DNA of 64,000 nt from Bacillus sp. FJAT-29814 (GCF_001510715.1 NZ_LMTJ01000003.1:112972-176971); one strand, 5' to 3'; positions 1-9,334 are shown, numbered from the stretch's first letter. The notes: generated by a model from the sequence alone, not told the origin. Translations and numbers: made by a program.

Positions 1-1
1 C

Positions 2-31
2 TGTGCTGGCATCGGTGTTGGTTTTATTTAA
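2..31 (+). CDS. possible 3' end of an upstream ORF (TOMM precursor candidate)
   Basis: One forward frame open from the window edge reads Cys-Ala-Gly-Ile-Gly-Val-Gly-Phe-Ile and then stops at TAA (29-31). A short Cys/Gly-rich tail directly upstream of a TOMM enzyme operon is what the end of a heterocyclised precursor peptide could look like. Only nine codons are visible, so this is an inference. The frame could equally be non-coding or belong to an unrelated gene. Confidence 0.25.
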   Translation, partial: CAGIGVGFI

Positions 32-75
32 TTGGTTTGGCTTTTGGGTCCTTACCGAAAATACTTGAAACAAAC

Positions 76-106
76 TGCCCCTGCTCGGACATGTGCCTCA
101 GGGGCA
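76..106 (+). terminator. hairpin between the left-edge ORF and the TOMM operon
   Basis: A perfect 8-bp stem (TGCCCCTG at 76-83 with CAGGGGCA at 99-106) has a 15-nt loop. Only a weak pyrimidine tract (CTTCTTT) follows. It could end transcription of the upstream ORF or act as a leader hairpin for the TOMM genes, allowing partial read-through. Confidence 0.4.
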
Positions 107-197
107 CTTCTTTACCATGTTAATCATATTGGACAAAAAATCCTACATAAACTGATAGTGCACAAGTAGTAACGAATAGGAATAAGGAGGAGCTAAA

Positions 198-2156
198 ATG
201 ACAGAACTTAACTCGTCCTCGTGTCTAAAGGTCAAAAGGGATACCTTTTTTATCCCGGACCAAAAGGGAGGTGTCTATTTTAGAAATAACACGAGTTCAT
301 TCCGAATGGAAGGGAAAACCATCTATCAGTGGATTGAAAAATTGCTGCCGATGTTCAATGGGGAACAAACCCTGGGTGCTTTGACTCAAGGGCTAACGCC
401 ACCTTACCGTGACAGGGTATACGAAATCGGCGAAACGTTATGTAAAAATGGGTTTGTTCGAGATGTCAGTAAAGATATTCCCCATCAATTAAGTCGTCCA
501 GTTCTTGAAAAATATGCCTCGCAAATTGAATTCATCGAGAATTTTGTCGAATCAGCTGCATACAAATTTCAAGAATACCGCCAGGCTAATGTTTTGACGA
601 TTGGCTCTGGACCTTTCGTGATATCTTTGGTTTCTGCTTTACTCGAATCAGGACTACCTAAAATAAATGTCATGATTACAGATGGGGTTCCAACCAATAA
701 GCAGCGGCTCCATGAGTTAGTGCAAAATGTAAGGAAAATCGATTCCGATGTGGAAATGGTGGAAGTGCCCTATCATAAAGGAGCAGGAGTAAATTTTTGG
801 AAAGACGCTGTTCGGAATTATGATTGGATTCTGTATGTTTCTCAGGATGGAAATGTAAATGAATTAAGAAATCTAAATCAAGTTTGTAAAGAAGAAAAAA
901 AGGCATTTCACCCAGCCATCTATCTAGATAAAGTTGGGCTTTCTGGTCCGTTAACTCATCCAGATTCAGAAGGTTGCTTCGAGTCTGCATGGCGCAGAAT
1001 ACATCAATCAACACTTAAAGTCGATGAGAAGCCACAGGTCTTCTCTTCCACTTCAGGAGGACTTTTGGCAAATGTTTCTGTATTCGAATTGTTCAAGAAG
1101 GCGACAGGAATTGCAGGTTCCGATCAAAGTAATCAAATATACCTGCTTGATCTTGACACGATGGAAGGAGACTGGCTTTATTTCATTACACATCCATTAG
1201 TAACATCGGAAAGTGATAAACCTGAACTGATAGAAGATCTGGAAGCAAGACTTCAACAGGAAATGAACAGGGATGAACAAGAGTGGTGGCTTTTGGAGCA
1301 TTTTAGTCGATTAACTTCAAAAGAAATCGGTATTTTTCATACCTGGGAGGAACGAAATTTGCCACAGCTTCCTCTTTCCCAGTGCTTGGTTCAGCCTGTT
1401 GACCCAGTCTCAGCGGGACCGGCCGAACTGATGCCGGAGGTTGTTTGTTCGGGTATGACACATGAAGAAGCAAAACGAAATGCCGGCCTGAAGGGGATTG
1501 AAATGTATGTTTCCAAACTGATAGATTCACATGTATATGGCTTCGAACATCTGACCGATCAGGTAGGTGCGACGCTTCCAAAGGGATTTATTGGCATCGG
1601 TGCAGGGGAAACAGTCGCAGAGGCTGTGTGTCGGGGGCTTCAAGCCTATCTGGATGAAGAATTGAAAAATAGAAAAGGGGATCATGCTGTTTTCCGTATG
1701 CCAATGGGAGCTATCGAGGATAAAAGTTGCCGATATTATTTAAATGCCCTGACTACCCTTAACGGTTCAACTGGCATTGGTTTAAAAGAGGATGTATTGG
1801 GCTTCCCAGTTGTATGGGTAAGGTCAAAAGGCCGTTTGTATACAGGAGCAGGTCTAAATACGACATTGGCATTACGAAATGCATTGCAGCAAGCTATTTT
1901 GGATGCTCAAAACAAGATAACTTCCGTAAAGAGACAAGTGGCGGAGCCTGTGTTATATCTGGAAAAAAACGAAACCACATTTGAAATCCCTTCAGGTGAA
2001 GAAATGACCCAATCGGAGCTATTACAATCCTCCATTCAGGTGTTGAATAGAAACAATAAACAATTACTCGTTTATGATCTATCGATTGAGCCCTTTTTAA
2101 AACAAGGGCTGGCAGGGGTATATGGTGTGCAGATCCGAGAGGGGGGACCCCGATGA
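198..2156 (+). CDS. TOMM maturation protein, ThiF/E1-like (thiazole-containing bacteriocin maturation type)
   Basis: This 652-residue protein resembles the 'putative thiazole-containing bacteriocin maturation protein' family found beside YcaO and SagB genes in Bacillus heterocycloanthracin-type clusters. Residues about 131-150 (NVLTIGSGPFVISLVSALLE) look like the glycine-rich nucleotide-binding strand of a Rossmann/ThiF fold. The N-terminal 100 residues resemble a leader-peptide-recognition region. Its likely role is to bind or deliver the precursor peptide during azoline formation in the cytoplasm. The start has a strong site (AAGGAGG) about 7 nt upstream. The stop overlaps the next start (ATGA), so the two are translationally coupled. 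The family assignment is from memory of these clusters; the exact biochemical step is not established. Confidence 0.75.
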   Translation: MTELNSSSCLKVKRDTFFIPDQKGGVYFRNNTSSFRMEGKTIYQWIEKLLPMFNGEQTLGALTQGLTPPYRDRVYEIGETLCKNGFVRDVSKDIPHQLSRPVLEKYASQIEFIENFVESAAYKFQEYRQANVLTIGSGPFVISLVSALLESGLPKINVMITDGVPTNKQRLHELVQNVRKIDSDVEMVEVPYHKGAGVNFWKDAVRNYDWILYVSQDGNVNELRNLNQVCKEEKKAFHPAIYLDKVGLSGPLTHPDSEGCFESAWRRIHQSTLKVDEKPQVFSSTSGGLLANVSVFELFKKATGIAGSDQSNQIYLLDLDTMEGDWLYFITHPLVTSESDKPELIEDLEARLQQEMNRDEQEWWLLEHFSRLTSKEIGIFHTWEERNLPQLPLSQCLVQPVDPVSAGPAELMPEVVCSGMTHEEAKRNAGLKGIEMYVSKLIDSHVYGFEHLTDQVGATLPKGFIGIGAGETVAEAVCRGLQAYLDEELKNRKGDHAVFRMPMGAIEDKSCRYYLNALTTLNGSTGIGLKEDVLGFPVVWVRSKGRLYTGAGLNTTLALRNALQQAILDAQNKITSVKRQVAEPVLYLEKNETTFEIPSGEEMTQSELLQSSIQVLNRNNKQLLVYDLSIEPFLKQGLAGVYGVQIREGGPR

Positions 2157-4093
2157 CTGCATGTATCCTGATTGTCGGTGACGGTATATTAGCAGATTTT
2201 GTCTGCGATCAATTGTCCACCAACTATCTCGTAAGGCGTCAAAGCATGTTGGAAGAGATTCCAAATGATGCAAAATTAGCGCTTGTGCTTGACGATGCAT
2301 GGAATCCATCTAACCATCATAAGGCGGAAGCGCAATTTAGGACTGCTGGTATTCCTTGGCTTCGAGGTTTCGTTTCATTTGGGGAGGGAATCATTGGTCC
2401 ATTGGTAGGGTACGAGACGACCGGATGCTATCTCTGTGCGGATAAACGACGCTTGTTTGCTGGGTCCGATCGTTTAGAAATGTGGACCCTCCAAGCGAGA
2501 ATGGGAACTGAAGCCAGTGTCCCGCGTGATGCATGGGCTTCCCGAACGGGGTTATCGCAAATGGCGATGTTGATTAGTAACGGAGTGCAAAAGGTTCTAC
2601 AGGGAGAACCATCCACGCTAGAAGAAAGGATATCGATTACCAATCTGAGAACGCTAACAACCTCCAGCCACTTTTTCTTACCCGATCCATTATGCCCGAT
2701 TTGCAGCACAATACCAGAAGATACACCAGAGTTGGCGCACATTTCCTTAGAGTCCAGTCCTAAATTAAAAGATCACGGTTATCGATGCCGTTCGCTGGAA
2801 GAATTGAAAACAGTGCTCGCTTCGGACTATCTGGATGAGCGTACTGGTGTCATGAATGGAAAAATGGCGGATTTCAGGCTTCCATTTGCGGATATTTTGG
2901 TTAACATGCCGTTGTTTGCCGCTGACGAAGGAGTAGCGGGGCGTACGAATTCTTATGAAATGTCTGAGCTAACTGCCATTTTGGAGGGGCTGGAGCGACA
3001 CTGCGGCATTGAGCCTCAAGGCAAAAAGACGAAGGTTCGTGATAGTTATCATAATGTAAAGCATTTCGCATTAAATCCAGCTAGTTTAGGTTTACATGAT
3101 GAGGAGCATTATGCAATGCCTCATTTTCCATTTAAACCATTTCATCCTGATAAATCAATGAATTGGGTGTGGGGCTATTCGTTTTTACAGGAACGTCCGA
3201 TCCTGGTTCCGGAGTTGCCTGCCTATTACAGTTTGGGCCAAGGGGACGGCTTTGTTTATGAAACCTCCAACGGATGTGCATTGGGAGGCAGCATGGAGGA
3301 AGCCATTTTCCATGGCATTATGGAGGTCGTGGAAAGGGATTCCTTCTTGTTAACTTGGTATGCACAGCTGCCGCTTCCTCGTCTCGACCCTCATTCTGCC
3401 AACGACAAAGAAGTGGAGCTAATGGTTGATCGATTACGTGAGGTGGCCGGGTATGACGTTTATTTTTATAATTCGACGATGGAAAATGGGATACCCAGCA
3501 TTTTTGCAGTAGCAAAAAACCGAAGGTCAGAGGGTGTAAATCTTATTTGTGCGGGAGGTGCCAGCCCTGATCCTATTAGAGCTGTAAAAAGCTCGGTATA
3601 CGAACTGGCGGGAATGATGGTTAGGCATGACAAACTTCTAGAGGAAAACCGGCAAAAATATGAAGAGATGCTAATAAATCCTTATGCTGTCCGTAATATG
3701 GAGGACCACGGTCTGCTCTATGGCCTACAGGAAGCAGAAGACCGGTTGAACTTTTTATTGGATGATCATCGTCCATTGCGAACTTTTTCTGAGGAATTTA
3801 AACAGCCTTCTGCGAATAACGATTTAAAGGACGATCTTGAGGATGTCCTGCAGAGGTTCCGCCAGCTTGACCTTGAGGTCATAGTAGTGGATCAAACGAC
3901 ACCAATAACAAAACGGAATGGATTATTCTGTGTAAAGGTATTGATCCCTGGTATGCTGCCGATGACATTCGGCCATCATCTGACCCGTATCAAAGGGCTG
4001 GATAGAGTCCTCCATGTACCAATGAAGCTTGGATTTGCCAAACAGCCGTTATCGTATGAACAGCTAAATCCATATCCTCACCCATTCCCATAA
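2153..4093 (+). CDS. TOMM cyclodehydratase: leader-binding domain fused to YcaO
   Basis: This 646-residue fused cyclodehydratase would turn Cys, Ser or Thr of a precursor peptide into azolines, with YcaO using ATP to activate the amide backbone. The N-terminal third is E1-like and has two CxxC pairs (CYLC at 92-95, CPIC at 181-184), as expected for a structural zinc site. The C-terminal YcaO domain carries the conserved helices around 271-285 (LEGLERHCG) and 371-400 (TSNGCALGGS, EVVERD), which supply acidic ATP/Mg ligands. It ends NPYPHPFP, a C-terminal PxPxP tail typical of azoline-forming YcaO proteins. It sits between the ThiF-like protein (4-nt overlap) and SagB (21-nt gap) in one operon. 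No key residue appears to be missing. Confidence 0.85.
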   Translation: MTACILIVGDGILADFVCDQLSTNYLVRRQSMLEEIPNDAKLALVLDDAWNPSNHHKAEAQFRTAGIPWLRGFVSFGEGIIGPLVGYETTGCYLCADKRRLFAGSDRLEMWTLQARMGTEASVPRDAWASRTGLSQMAMLISNGVQKVLQGEPSTLEERISITNLRTLTTSSHFFLPDPLCPICSTIPEDTPELAHISLESSPKLKDHGYRCRSLEELKTVLASDYLDERTGVMNGKMADFRLPFADILVNMPLFAADEGVAGRTNSYEMSELTAILEGLERHCGIEPQGKKTKVRDSYHNVKHFALNPASLGLHDEEHYAMPHFPFKPFHPDKSMNWVWGYSFLQERPILVPELPAYYSLGQGDGFVYETSNGCALGGSMEEAIFHGIMEVVERDSFLLTWYAQLPLPRLDPHSANDKEVELMVDRLREVAGYDVYFYNSTMENGIPSIFAVAKNRRSEGVNLICAGGASPDPIRAVKSSVYELAGMMVRHDKLLEENRQKYEEMLINPYAVRNMEDHGLLYGLQEAEDRLNFLLDDHRPLRTFSEEFKQPSANNDLKDDLEDVLQRFRQLDLEVIVVDQTTPITKRNGLFCVKVLIPGMLPMTFGHHLTRIKGLDRVLHVPMKLGFAKQPLSYEQLNPYPHPFP

Positions 4094-4114
4094 TAAAAAA
4101 CAGGAGGTGTAAGA

Positions 4115-5692
4115 GTGAAGCTTGAAACCTTTCTGCATCATCTTCACTTTGATACGGAAAAAGCTGCTCCGCCGGATTGGCAAGTGGATTGGGACGATGC
4201 ACCACTACCATATAAACTGTACCGCGGCTTACCGGAGATCCCTTTGGCCGGAGATGTACCGTTGAAGCTAGAGCGGCGAGAAGCCCAAGCAGAACCAGGA
4301 ATAGAGGAGCTCGGGTCTTTCTTATGGTACGTATACGGACTAACACAATATGCGCAAGCCGCTTTCCTAGAGTACGCAGAGGAAAGAACTGCTGTAAGCT
4401 ATGCTCAGTTATTTCGTAGATTTGTTCCTTCCGGCGGGGCATTGTATCCCAATGAATTATATGTGTATGCAAAGCTGGAGGACGTACCAATCGGAATCTA
4501 CCATTATGATGTAGGACATCATAGTCTTCGATTGCTCCGAGAAGGAAATTACGATACCTATTTGTCTAGAAGTCTTGGTCATTTTGATGTTTCTGATTGT
4601 TTTTGCACGGTTTTTGTCTCAACAGTTTTTTGGAAAAATTTCTATAAATATAATAACTTTTCCTACAGGCTTCAAGGTTTGGATGCCGGTGTGGTCATTG
4701 GGCAAGCCTTAGAAGTGGGGGATAGGATGGGATACTCATCACGGGTCTGTTACCAATTTCTTGATCGTTCTATTAATCATTTGCTAGGGCTTTCAGAACA
4801 AGACGAAAGCGTATATGCAGTTATACCATTATCTATTTACCCATCTATCCAAACGGATGACAATTTTAATAGTGTTGATCCAGTATCAGCTGCTGAATTG
4901 TCCCGGGAAGTGCCATTGCTAAAAACGGAAACCTATAACCGTTCAAAAAGAATCCTTGATTACCCGCTGATTAAAGAGATGAATGAAGCATCGATGTTTG
5001 AAACAACTCATTCCTTTGTGAAGCTTAGTAAAGAAGATCGTGCTGAGAAGTCCTTTGGTACGGAGTTCATTATGTTGCCCTATACGGAATCCTTTTCGTA
5101 TGATCTTGCATCTGTTTGCCGGGAGAGACATTCTCCTGAGCTTGATTTTATGCTAGGGAATGTCAGTCAAAAAAACATATCCACTTTGTTAAAAGAGACA
5201 TTTTCCTTTTCGTATCGGAATGACCTTAACGAAACACAAGATTCTGAGCTAAGTGTAACATTGAACGGCTTCTTTTATAACGTGGAGGGTGTTTCGAATG
5301 GCGCTTACGCCTATGACAAAAGCGCTCATGCACTTCGAAGAATATCAAACGGGGATTTCCGCGAGGTTTTGCAAAATGGTTTAACCATGCCCAATGTAAA
5401 TTTGTTTCAAGTGCCGCTCTGCCTGCATGTTGTTGGCGACAAGGATCACCTTAAAGAAGAAATGGGATATCGAGGATACCGGATTCAACAGATGGAGGCG
5501 GGTATACTGGTGCAACGGCTGCTTTTGACATCGTGTGCTTTGGAAATGGGAGGACACCCGCTATTAGGTTTTGATGTGGAGCAATGTGATGAACTTTACA
5601 GATTGAATTCAAAAAAATTAACGAGCCTTATCCAAATCCCTGTAGGTCCATATCGTCCTCGTGCATGGTTAAAAGGAAGTTTAAAAAGCTAG
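4115..5692 (+). CDS. SagB-family FMN-dependent peptide dehydrogenase (TOMM)
   Basis: This is a 525-residue nitroreductase-fold protein. SagB/ThcOx-type enzymes use FMN to oxidise azolines to thiazoles or oxazoles. The family signature PSGGALYPNELYVY is at residues 105-118. Two nitroreductase-like halves are visible, about 60-260 and 320-510, and the second is more divergent and may be structural. The start is GTG, with AGGAGGTG 5 nt upstream. It follows the YcaO gene by 21 nt and is the last gene before a perfect 16-bp terminator. A dehydrogenase here implies that the mature peptide carries aromatic azoles. No transporter, protease or immunity gene follows. Confidence 0.85.
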   Translation: MKLETFLHHLHFDTEKAAPPDWQVDWDDAPLPYKLYRGLPEIPLAGDVPLKLERREAQAEPGIEELGSFLWYVYGLTQYAQAAFLEYAEERTAVSYAQLFRRFVPSGGALYPNELYVYAKLEDVPIGIYHYDVGHHSLRLLREGNYDTYLSRSLGHFDVSDCFCTVFVSTVFWKNFYKYNNFSYRLQGLDAGVVIGQALEVGDRMGYSSRVCYQFLDRSINHLLGLSEQDESVYAVIPLSIYPSIQTDDNFNSVDPVSAAELSREVPLLKTETYNRSKRILDYPLIKEMNEASMFETTHSFVKLSKEDRAEKSFGTEFIMLPYTESFSYDLASVCRERHSPELDFMLGNVSQKNISTLLKETFSFSYRNDLNETQDSELSVTLNGFFYNVEGVSNGAYAYDKSAHALRRISNGDFREVLQNGLTMPNVNLFQVPLCLHVVGDKDHLKEEMGYRGYRIQQMEAGILVQRLLLTSCALEMGGHPLLGFDVEQCDELYRLNSKKLTSLIQIPVGPYRPRAWLKGSLKS

Positions 5693-5741
5693 CTGGGATA
5701 GACAAGAGTCCCACTGACGGGAAGTGTGAAAAATCAGACAC

Positions 5742-5778
5742 CAAAAGGAGCCTGAGTTTTAGACTCAGGCTCCTTTTG
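5742..5778. terminator. bidirectional terminator after the SagB gene
   Basis: A perfect 16-bp stem (5742-5757 with 5763-5778) encloses a 5-nt loop. A-rich and T-rich flanks mean it can end the TOMM operon on the plus strand and the small membrane gene on the minus strand. The core GGAGCCTG/CAGGCTCC recurs in the terminator at 10309-10339. Confidence 0.9.
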
Positions 5779-5781
5779 TCT

Positions 5782-6069
5782 TTACTGCTCATCATTGTTC
5801 TGCTTGATAAGTTTATAGCTGGAAAGGGCGACATCACCGGTTAATCCGGCTAGTAGGGATAAGATGATTGTTTCTACATAGGAATGAGGAGCGGTATACA
5901 AAACGAGAAGGAGTGCAGCGATTGCACCTAGAAGCATTTCTTCCAGAAAACCAAGGTAAAAAAACTTTTTTGTTCGGCGCGGAATGATCATTTTCCCATG
6001 CTTCCGAACATGTCCGGAAATACCAACAGTCCCACCAATCACGACAGAGAAAATAATGTCTACAAACAC
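5782..6069 (-). CDS. small membrane protein, DUF4257-like
   Basis: This 95-residue protein has three hydrophobic segments, about 3-18, 45-62 and 65-82. A basic stretch (HVRKHGKMIIPRRTKK) after the first segment suggests a cytoplasmic loop. The pattern resembles small Bacillus proteins grouped as DUF4257, which have no known function; this is recalled, not searched. It converges on the TOMM operon and shares its terminator. The small size, membrane nature and position could suit a self-protection protein for a bacteriocin, but it is on the opposite strand and nothing specific supports that. Confidence 0.6.
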   Translation of the reverse strand: MFVDIIFSVVIGGTVGISGHVRKHGKMIIPRRTKKFFYLGFLEEMLLGAIAALLLVLYTAPHSYVETIILSLLAGLTGDVALSSYKLIKQNNDEQ

Positions 6070-6364
6070 TTGTTTCTCACTCTCCTTAAGCCTAAATTTT
6101 TTGGACCTAAGGTAAAATCTTGGTGTATTAACATTATACTAAACTTAGAAACTCATAATGATGGGGAAATTTGGATAAGCCTAATCGTTCCGCCTTTTTT
6201 AGTTAACATTTCAAAAAATTTCCCAATGTTTTTAATCAACAAAAATTACCTACGATACTTGTAAAGTCCACATTTAAATTTTTTTAGGAAAAAGGTAGTG
6301 CGAATATTCTCCTGCGACATAAGATGTATGGATTGTCATCGAAAAGTCGTAAGGGGGTAAATAC

Positions 6365-7132
6365 ATGCCAAGAAGATGGTTAACTTTTTTCGTGTTAGCT
6401 TTTCTGTTAGTGGCTAGTTTCATAGTCAATGTGCCGGCTGGGTCTGCTGCGGCTGCCAGCGGCAAATTAATTATCATTAATAAGGCCAACAACTTGCTTG
6501 CCTACTATGACAATGGTCAGTTGATAAAAAAGTTTAAAGTAGGTACCGGCAGGAGCAAATCGTTGACTCCTGAAGGTAAGTTTAAAATTGTTAACAAAAT
6601 TGTCAATCGACCCTATTACAAAGGGAAAATACCTGGAGGAGACCCACGAAATCCGCTTGGAAATAGGTGGCTAGGCTTGAACGCCCGTGGAACATGGGGG
6701 ACCACTTATGGGATTCATGGAAACAACAACCCAAGTTCAATTGGCGGGTATGTAAGTAGCGGCTGTGTTCGGATGTATGATGAGGAGGTAGAGTGGCTGT
6801 TTGACCAGGTGCCAATTAATACCCCTGTTATTATTACATCCTCGTCGAAATCATTTAATGCCATCGCTGCAGCCAATGGCTTTAATGTAACAGGGGATGA
6901 TAGTGTCCCAGTTTCCGGTAATACCAAAGGGGAAATCCTAAAGCGAGGAAGCCGCGGTCCTGCGGTTAAGGAACTGCAAAGTAAGCTGACATCTCTTGGT
7001 TATGATACCCGGGGGACCGATGGGATTTTTGGGGTAAATACAGAAAACGCACTACGGAAATTTCAAAAGGATCGTAAACTGGCCGTAGACGGGATTTTCG
7101 GACCAGCGACGAAAAAAGCATTAGGAATCTAG
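6365..7132 (+). CDS. secreted L,D-transpeptidase with a C-terminal peptidoglycan-binding domain
   Basis: This 255-residue exported protein forms L,D (3-3) cross-links or modifies peptidoglycan. Residues 5-29 are a signal peptide ending near AGSAAAA. A YkuD catalytic domain spans about 33-157, with the signature His118 in GIHGNNN and Cys134 in SSGCVRM. A PG_binding_1 repeat covers about 190-254 (GSRGPAVKELQ ... GIFGPATKKAL). The order catalytic-then-binding is common in Bacillus spore or vegetative wall enzymes. The start follows AAGGGGG. It is monocistronic, with a terminator 20 nt downstream. Confidence 0.9.
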   Translation: MPRRWLTFFVLAFLLVASFIVNVPAGSAAAASGKLIIINKANNLLAYYDNGQLIKKFKVGTGRSKSLTPEGKFKIVNKIVNRPYYKGKIPGGDPRNPLGNRWLGLNARGTWGTTYGIHGNNNPSSIGGYVSSGCVRMYDEEVEWLFDQVPINTPVIITSSSKSFNAIAAANGFNVTGDDSVPVSGNTKGEILKRGSRGPAVKELQSKLTSLGYDTRGTDGIFGVNTENALRKFQKDRKLAVDGIFGPATKKALGI

Positions 7133-7155
7133 AAAAGTTGTTTATGACGACCCTT

Positions 7156-7184
7156 AGCTGTTCATTCACATTGAACAGCTTTTT
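7156..7184 (+). terminator. terminator of the L,D-transpeptidase gene
   Basis: The stem AGCTGTTCA (7156-7164) pairs with TGAACAGCT (7172-7180) and is followed by a T run. Confidence 0.85.
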
Positions 7185-7281
7185 ATATTTGAGTGCCAAT
7201 CCCTCAACAGAAAATACTGTATATTATCCAATGACTTTGATATACTTTTAGCAAAATATGCTAAGCAAAGAGGTACATACC

Positions 7282-8376
7282 GTGTTAAAATCGAAAACGC
7301 AATTCTGGTTGATTCAAATTTTACTTATTTTAACGATTATTTTCGTCTCATCAAAAATTACATTTTTGTTCAAGCCAATCGGAATCTTTTTCTCAACGAT
7401 CTTCTTTCCAATCCTGATTACCGGATTCCTCTTTTTCCTGTTAAACCCGTTGGTCAAATTTCTTGAACGCAAAAAACTTCCAAGGATAGCGGCAATACTA
7501 GTCATTTATATTGGCTTTGCTGGCCTTCTTGTCTTAGGAATCAGCAGTCTCGTTCCGACTGTTTCAAAACAGGCAGCTGATTTGGCAGAAAATCTACCAG
7601 TGTTTGCTCATAAAACGATTGAATTCTTTAATGAAACGGTTAAGTCATCGGAGTTTAAAAACTTTAGGGACGACCAAGCTGAGATTTTCGACAATGTGCA
7701 ACAACGATTAATGAAGTATGCCAACACACTTCCAACCACTCTGACAAACGGGATCATGGGGATTTTTGGTGTGGTCACCAATCTAGCGATCATTCTTGTC
7801 ACCGTGCCATTCTTATTGTTCTATATGTTCAAGGATGGGCATAAATTTCCGCAGGCCGTTTCAAAGTTTTTTCCTGCTAGTTACAGAGATGAGGGCATGA
7901 AAATCTTGAAGGAAACAGGAGAGACATTATCGTCTTACATCCAGGGCCAGGTGATGGTTGCCCTGGCAGTCGGAACCTTGTCCTTTATCGGCTATTTAAT
8001 TATTGATTTGCCTTATGCATTAATCTTGGCGCTCATTGTCGCCTTCACCAATATTATCCCTTATGTTGGGCCAATCATTGGCGGTGCACCGGCTGTGATT
8101 GTCGGTCTATTTGACTCACCGACGAAAGCTTTGTTGGTTATCGTTGTCATCCTGGTCGCTCAACAAATTGAAGGGAACCTGCTGTCACCGATGATTTTAG
8201 GAAAGTCATTGGATATACATGCGGCAACTATCATTATTATCCTGTTAGTGGCAGGCAATCTAGCAGGCGTACTTGGAATGATCCTTGCTGTTCCGACTTA
8301 TGCTGTTTCTAAAGTAATCGTTTTAAATACAGTCCGATTCTTAAGAGCAAGAAAAGCGGCGAATACCGAAGGCTAA
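7282..8376 (+). CDS. AI-2E/PerM family membrane transporter
   Basis: This roughly 364-residue integral membrane protein belongs to PF01594 (AI-2E transporter/permease family). Hydrophobic helices lie near the N-terminus (two), then a soluble stretch, then a bundle of about five from the middle to the end. It contains a conserved proline/glycine-rich segment, ANIIPYVGPIIGGAPA-like (here FTNIIPYVGPIIGGAPA). The substrate of Bacillus members is unknown; some family members export signals or are Na+/H+ antiporters. I chose GTG at 7282 because AAAGAGGT lies 7 nt upstream. An in-frame ATG at 7258 has no ribosome binding site. It is monocistronic. Confidence 0.85.
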   Translation: MLKSKTQFWLIQILLILTIIFVSSKITFLFKPIGIFFSTIFFPILITGFLFFLLNPLVKFLERKKLPRIAAILVIYIGFAGLLVLGISSLVPTVSKQAADLAENLPVFAHKTIEFFNETVKSSEFKNFRDDQAEIFDNVQQRLMKYANTLPTTLTNGIMGIFGVVTNLAIILVTVPFLLFYMFKDGHKFPQAVSKFFPASYRDEGMKILKETGETLSSYIQGQVMVALAVGTLSFIGYLIIDLPYALILALIVAFTNIIPYVGPIIGGAPAVIVGLFDSPTKALLVIVVILVAQQIEGNLLSPMILGKSLDIHAATIIIILLVAGNLAGVLGMILAVPTYAVSKVIVLNTVRFLRARKAANTEG

Positions 8377-8466
8377 GACCAAGCCGTTCTCTTGTGGAGT
8401 ACCAGCATAGGAAATAGCTAGTATAAAAACTAATACCTATTTTTATAGCTAAAGGAGGAGTTTTAT

Positions 8467-8844
8467 ATGTCTAGAAAGGCTTTTAGTGCATCTGGAGCTG
8501 TTGCTGTTGGTCCTTACTCGCATGCAATTGAAGCAGGAGATTTAATATTTTTATCTGGGCAAACCCCAGTAGACTCACGGAGTGGAAAGCTTGTAGATGG
8601 TGATATTGTCGAACAGACAAATCAATGTTTTAAGAATCTTTTCAATGTATTGGAAGCAGCAGGTTTAACTCCTGATCATGTTGAAAAAGTGAATGTATTC
8701 TTAACTGATATGAATAATTTCACAGCAATGAACGAAGTCTATGCTAAACAATTTTCTGAGCCATATCCTGCTCGTACAACCATAGGTGTGTCATCCCTAC
8801 CTCTTGGTGCACAGGTCGAAATCGAGATGATAGCTAGAAGATAA
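8467..8844 (+). CDS. ridA: RidA family reactive-intermediate deaminase
   Basis: This 125-residue YjgF/YER057c/UK114 protein matches the family's usual length. RidA enzymes hydrolyse reactive enamine/imine intermediates from PLP enzymes to 2-oxoacids plus ammonia. The family motifs GPYSHAIEAG near residue 17 and the C-terminal PARTTIGVSSLPLGAQVEIE are visible, including the arginine that binds the substrate carboxylate. AAAGGAGGAG precedes the ATG. The next gene (Nudix) follows after 42 nt on the same strand. The cellular substrate cannot be told from sequence. Confidence 0.9.
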   Translation: MSRKAFSASGAVAVGPYSHAIEAGDLIFLSGQTPVDSRSGKLVDGDIVEQTNQCFKNLFNVLEAAGLTPDHVEKVNVFLTDMNNFTAMNEVYAKQFSEPYPARTTIGVSSLPLGAQVEIEMIARR

Positions 8845-8886
8845 AATTCAGATAAAAAGGGCTTATTTATATAATGGGGGAACAAT

Positions 8887-9321
8887 ATGTTTATTGTGAA
8901 TGTTGAGGGGGCCATTCATAAAGATGAAAAATGGTTATTAATTCAACGGAGCTTAAAAGAAGCGCATGCAGGTGGAACACTTTCTTTGGTTGGAGGTAAA
9001 GTTGAGTTAGAAGGAAATTCTTCTGATATTCTTGAAAGAACTCTTAAACGAGAGATATTTGAAGAAGTAGGTTTAGAAGTAAATACTCTTCAATATGTTA
9101 ATAGCTCTTCATTTGTAACTGATAGAGGGGAACATGTGGTTGATATTGTTTTCCTTTGTGAACATCATTCTGGAGAGCCATTTGCCAAAAGTCCGGATGA
9201 AGTTGATGCTGTAGTGTGGCTCACTACTGAACAGATTCTAAGCAACCCGCAATTACCTATTTATTTGAAAGATAATATAAAACTTGCCGACTCATTATTA
9301 AAACAAACCTTTTCTTGTTAA
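8887..9321 (+). CDS. Nudix hydrolase
   Basis: This 144-residue Nudix-fold protein would hydrolyse a nucleoside-diphosphate-X substrate. The catalytic helix is visible as [11 protein letters not shown] at about residues 58-68, preceded by GGKVELEG. The spacing between the G and RE parts is a few residues longer than the textbook Nudix box (extra GNSSD). GGGGGAA precedes the ATG. It lies between ridA and a VOC protein, all on the plus strand with short gaps, and may form a small operon. The substrate is unknown. Confidence 0.8.
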   Translation: MFIVNVEGAIHKDEKWLLIQRSLKEAHAGGTLSLVGGKVELEGNSSDILERTLKREIFEEVGLEVNTLQYVNSSSFVTDRGEHVVDIVFLCEHHSGEPFAKSPDEVDAVVWLTTEQILSNPQLPIYLKDNIKLADSLLKQTFSC

Positions 9322-9334
9322 TGGAGGGATCACG

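Noticed and set aside
5998..6264. 88-codon plus-strand ORF opposite the DUF4257-like gene
   Set aside because: It is partly antisense to a better-supported gene, has no ribosome binding site and no family features.
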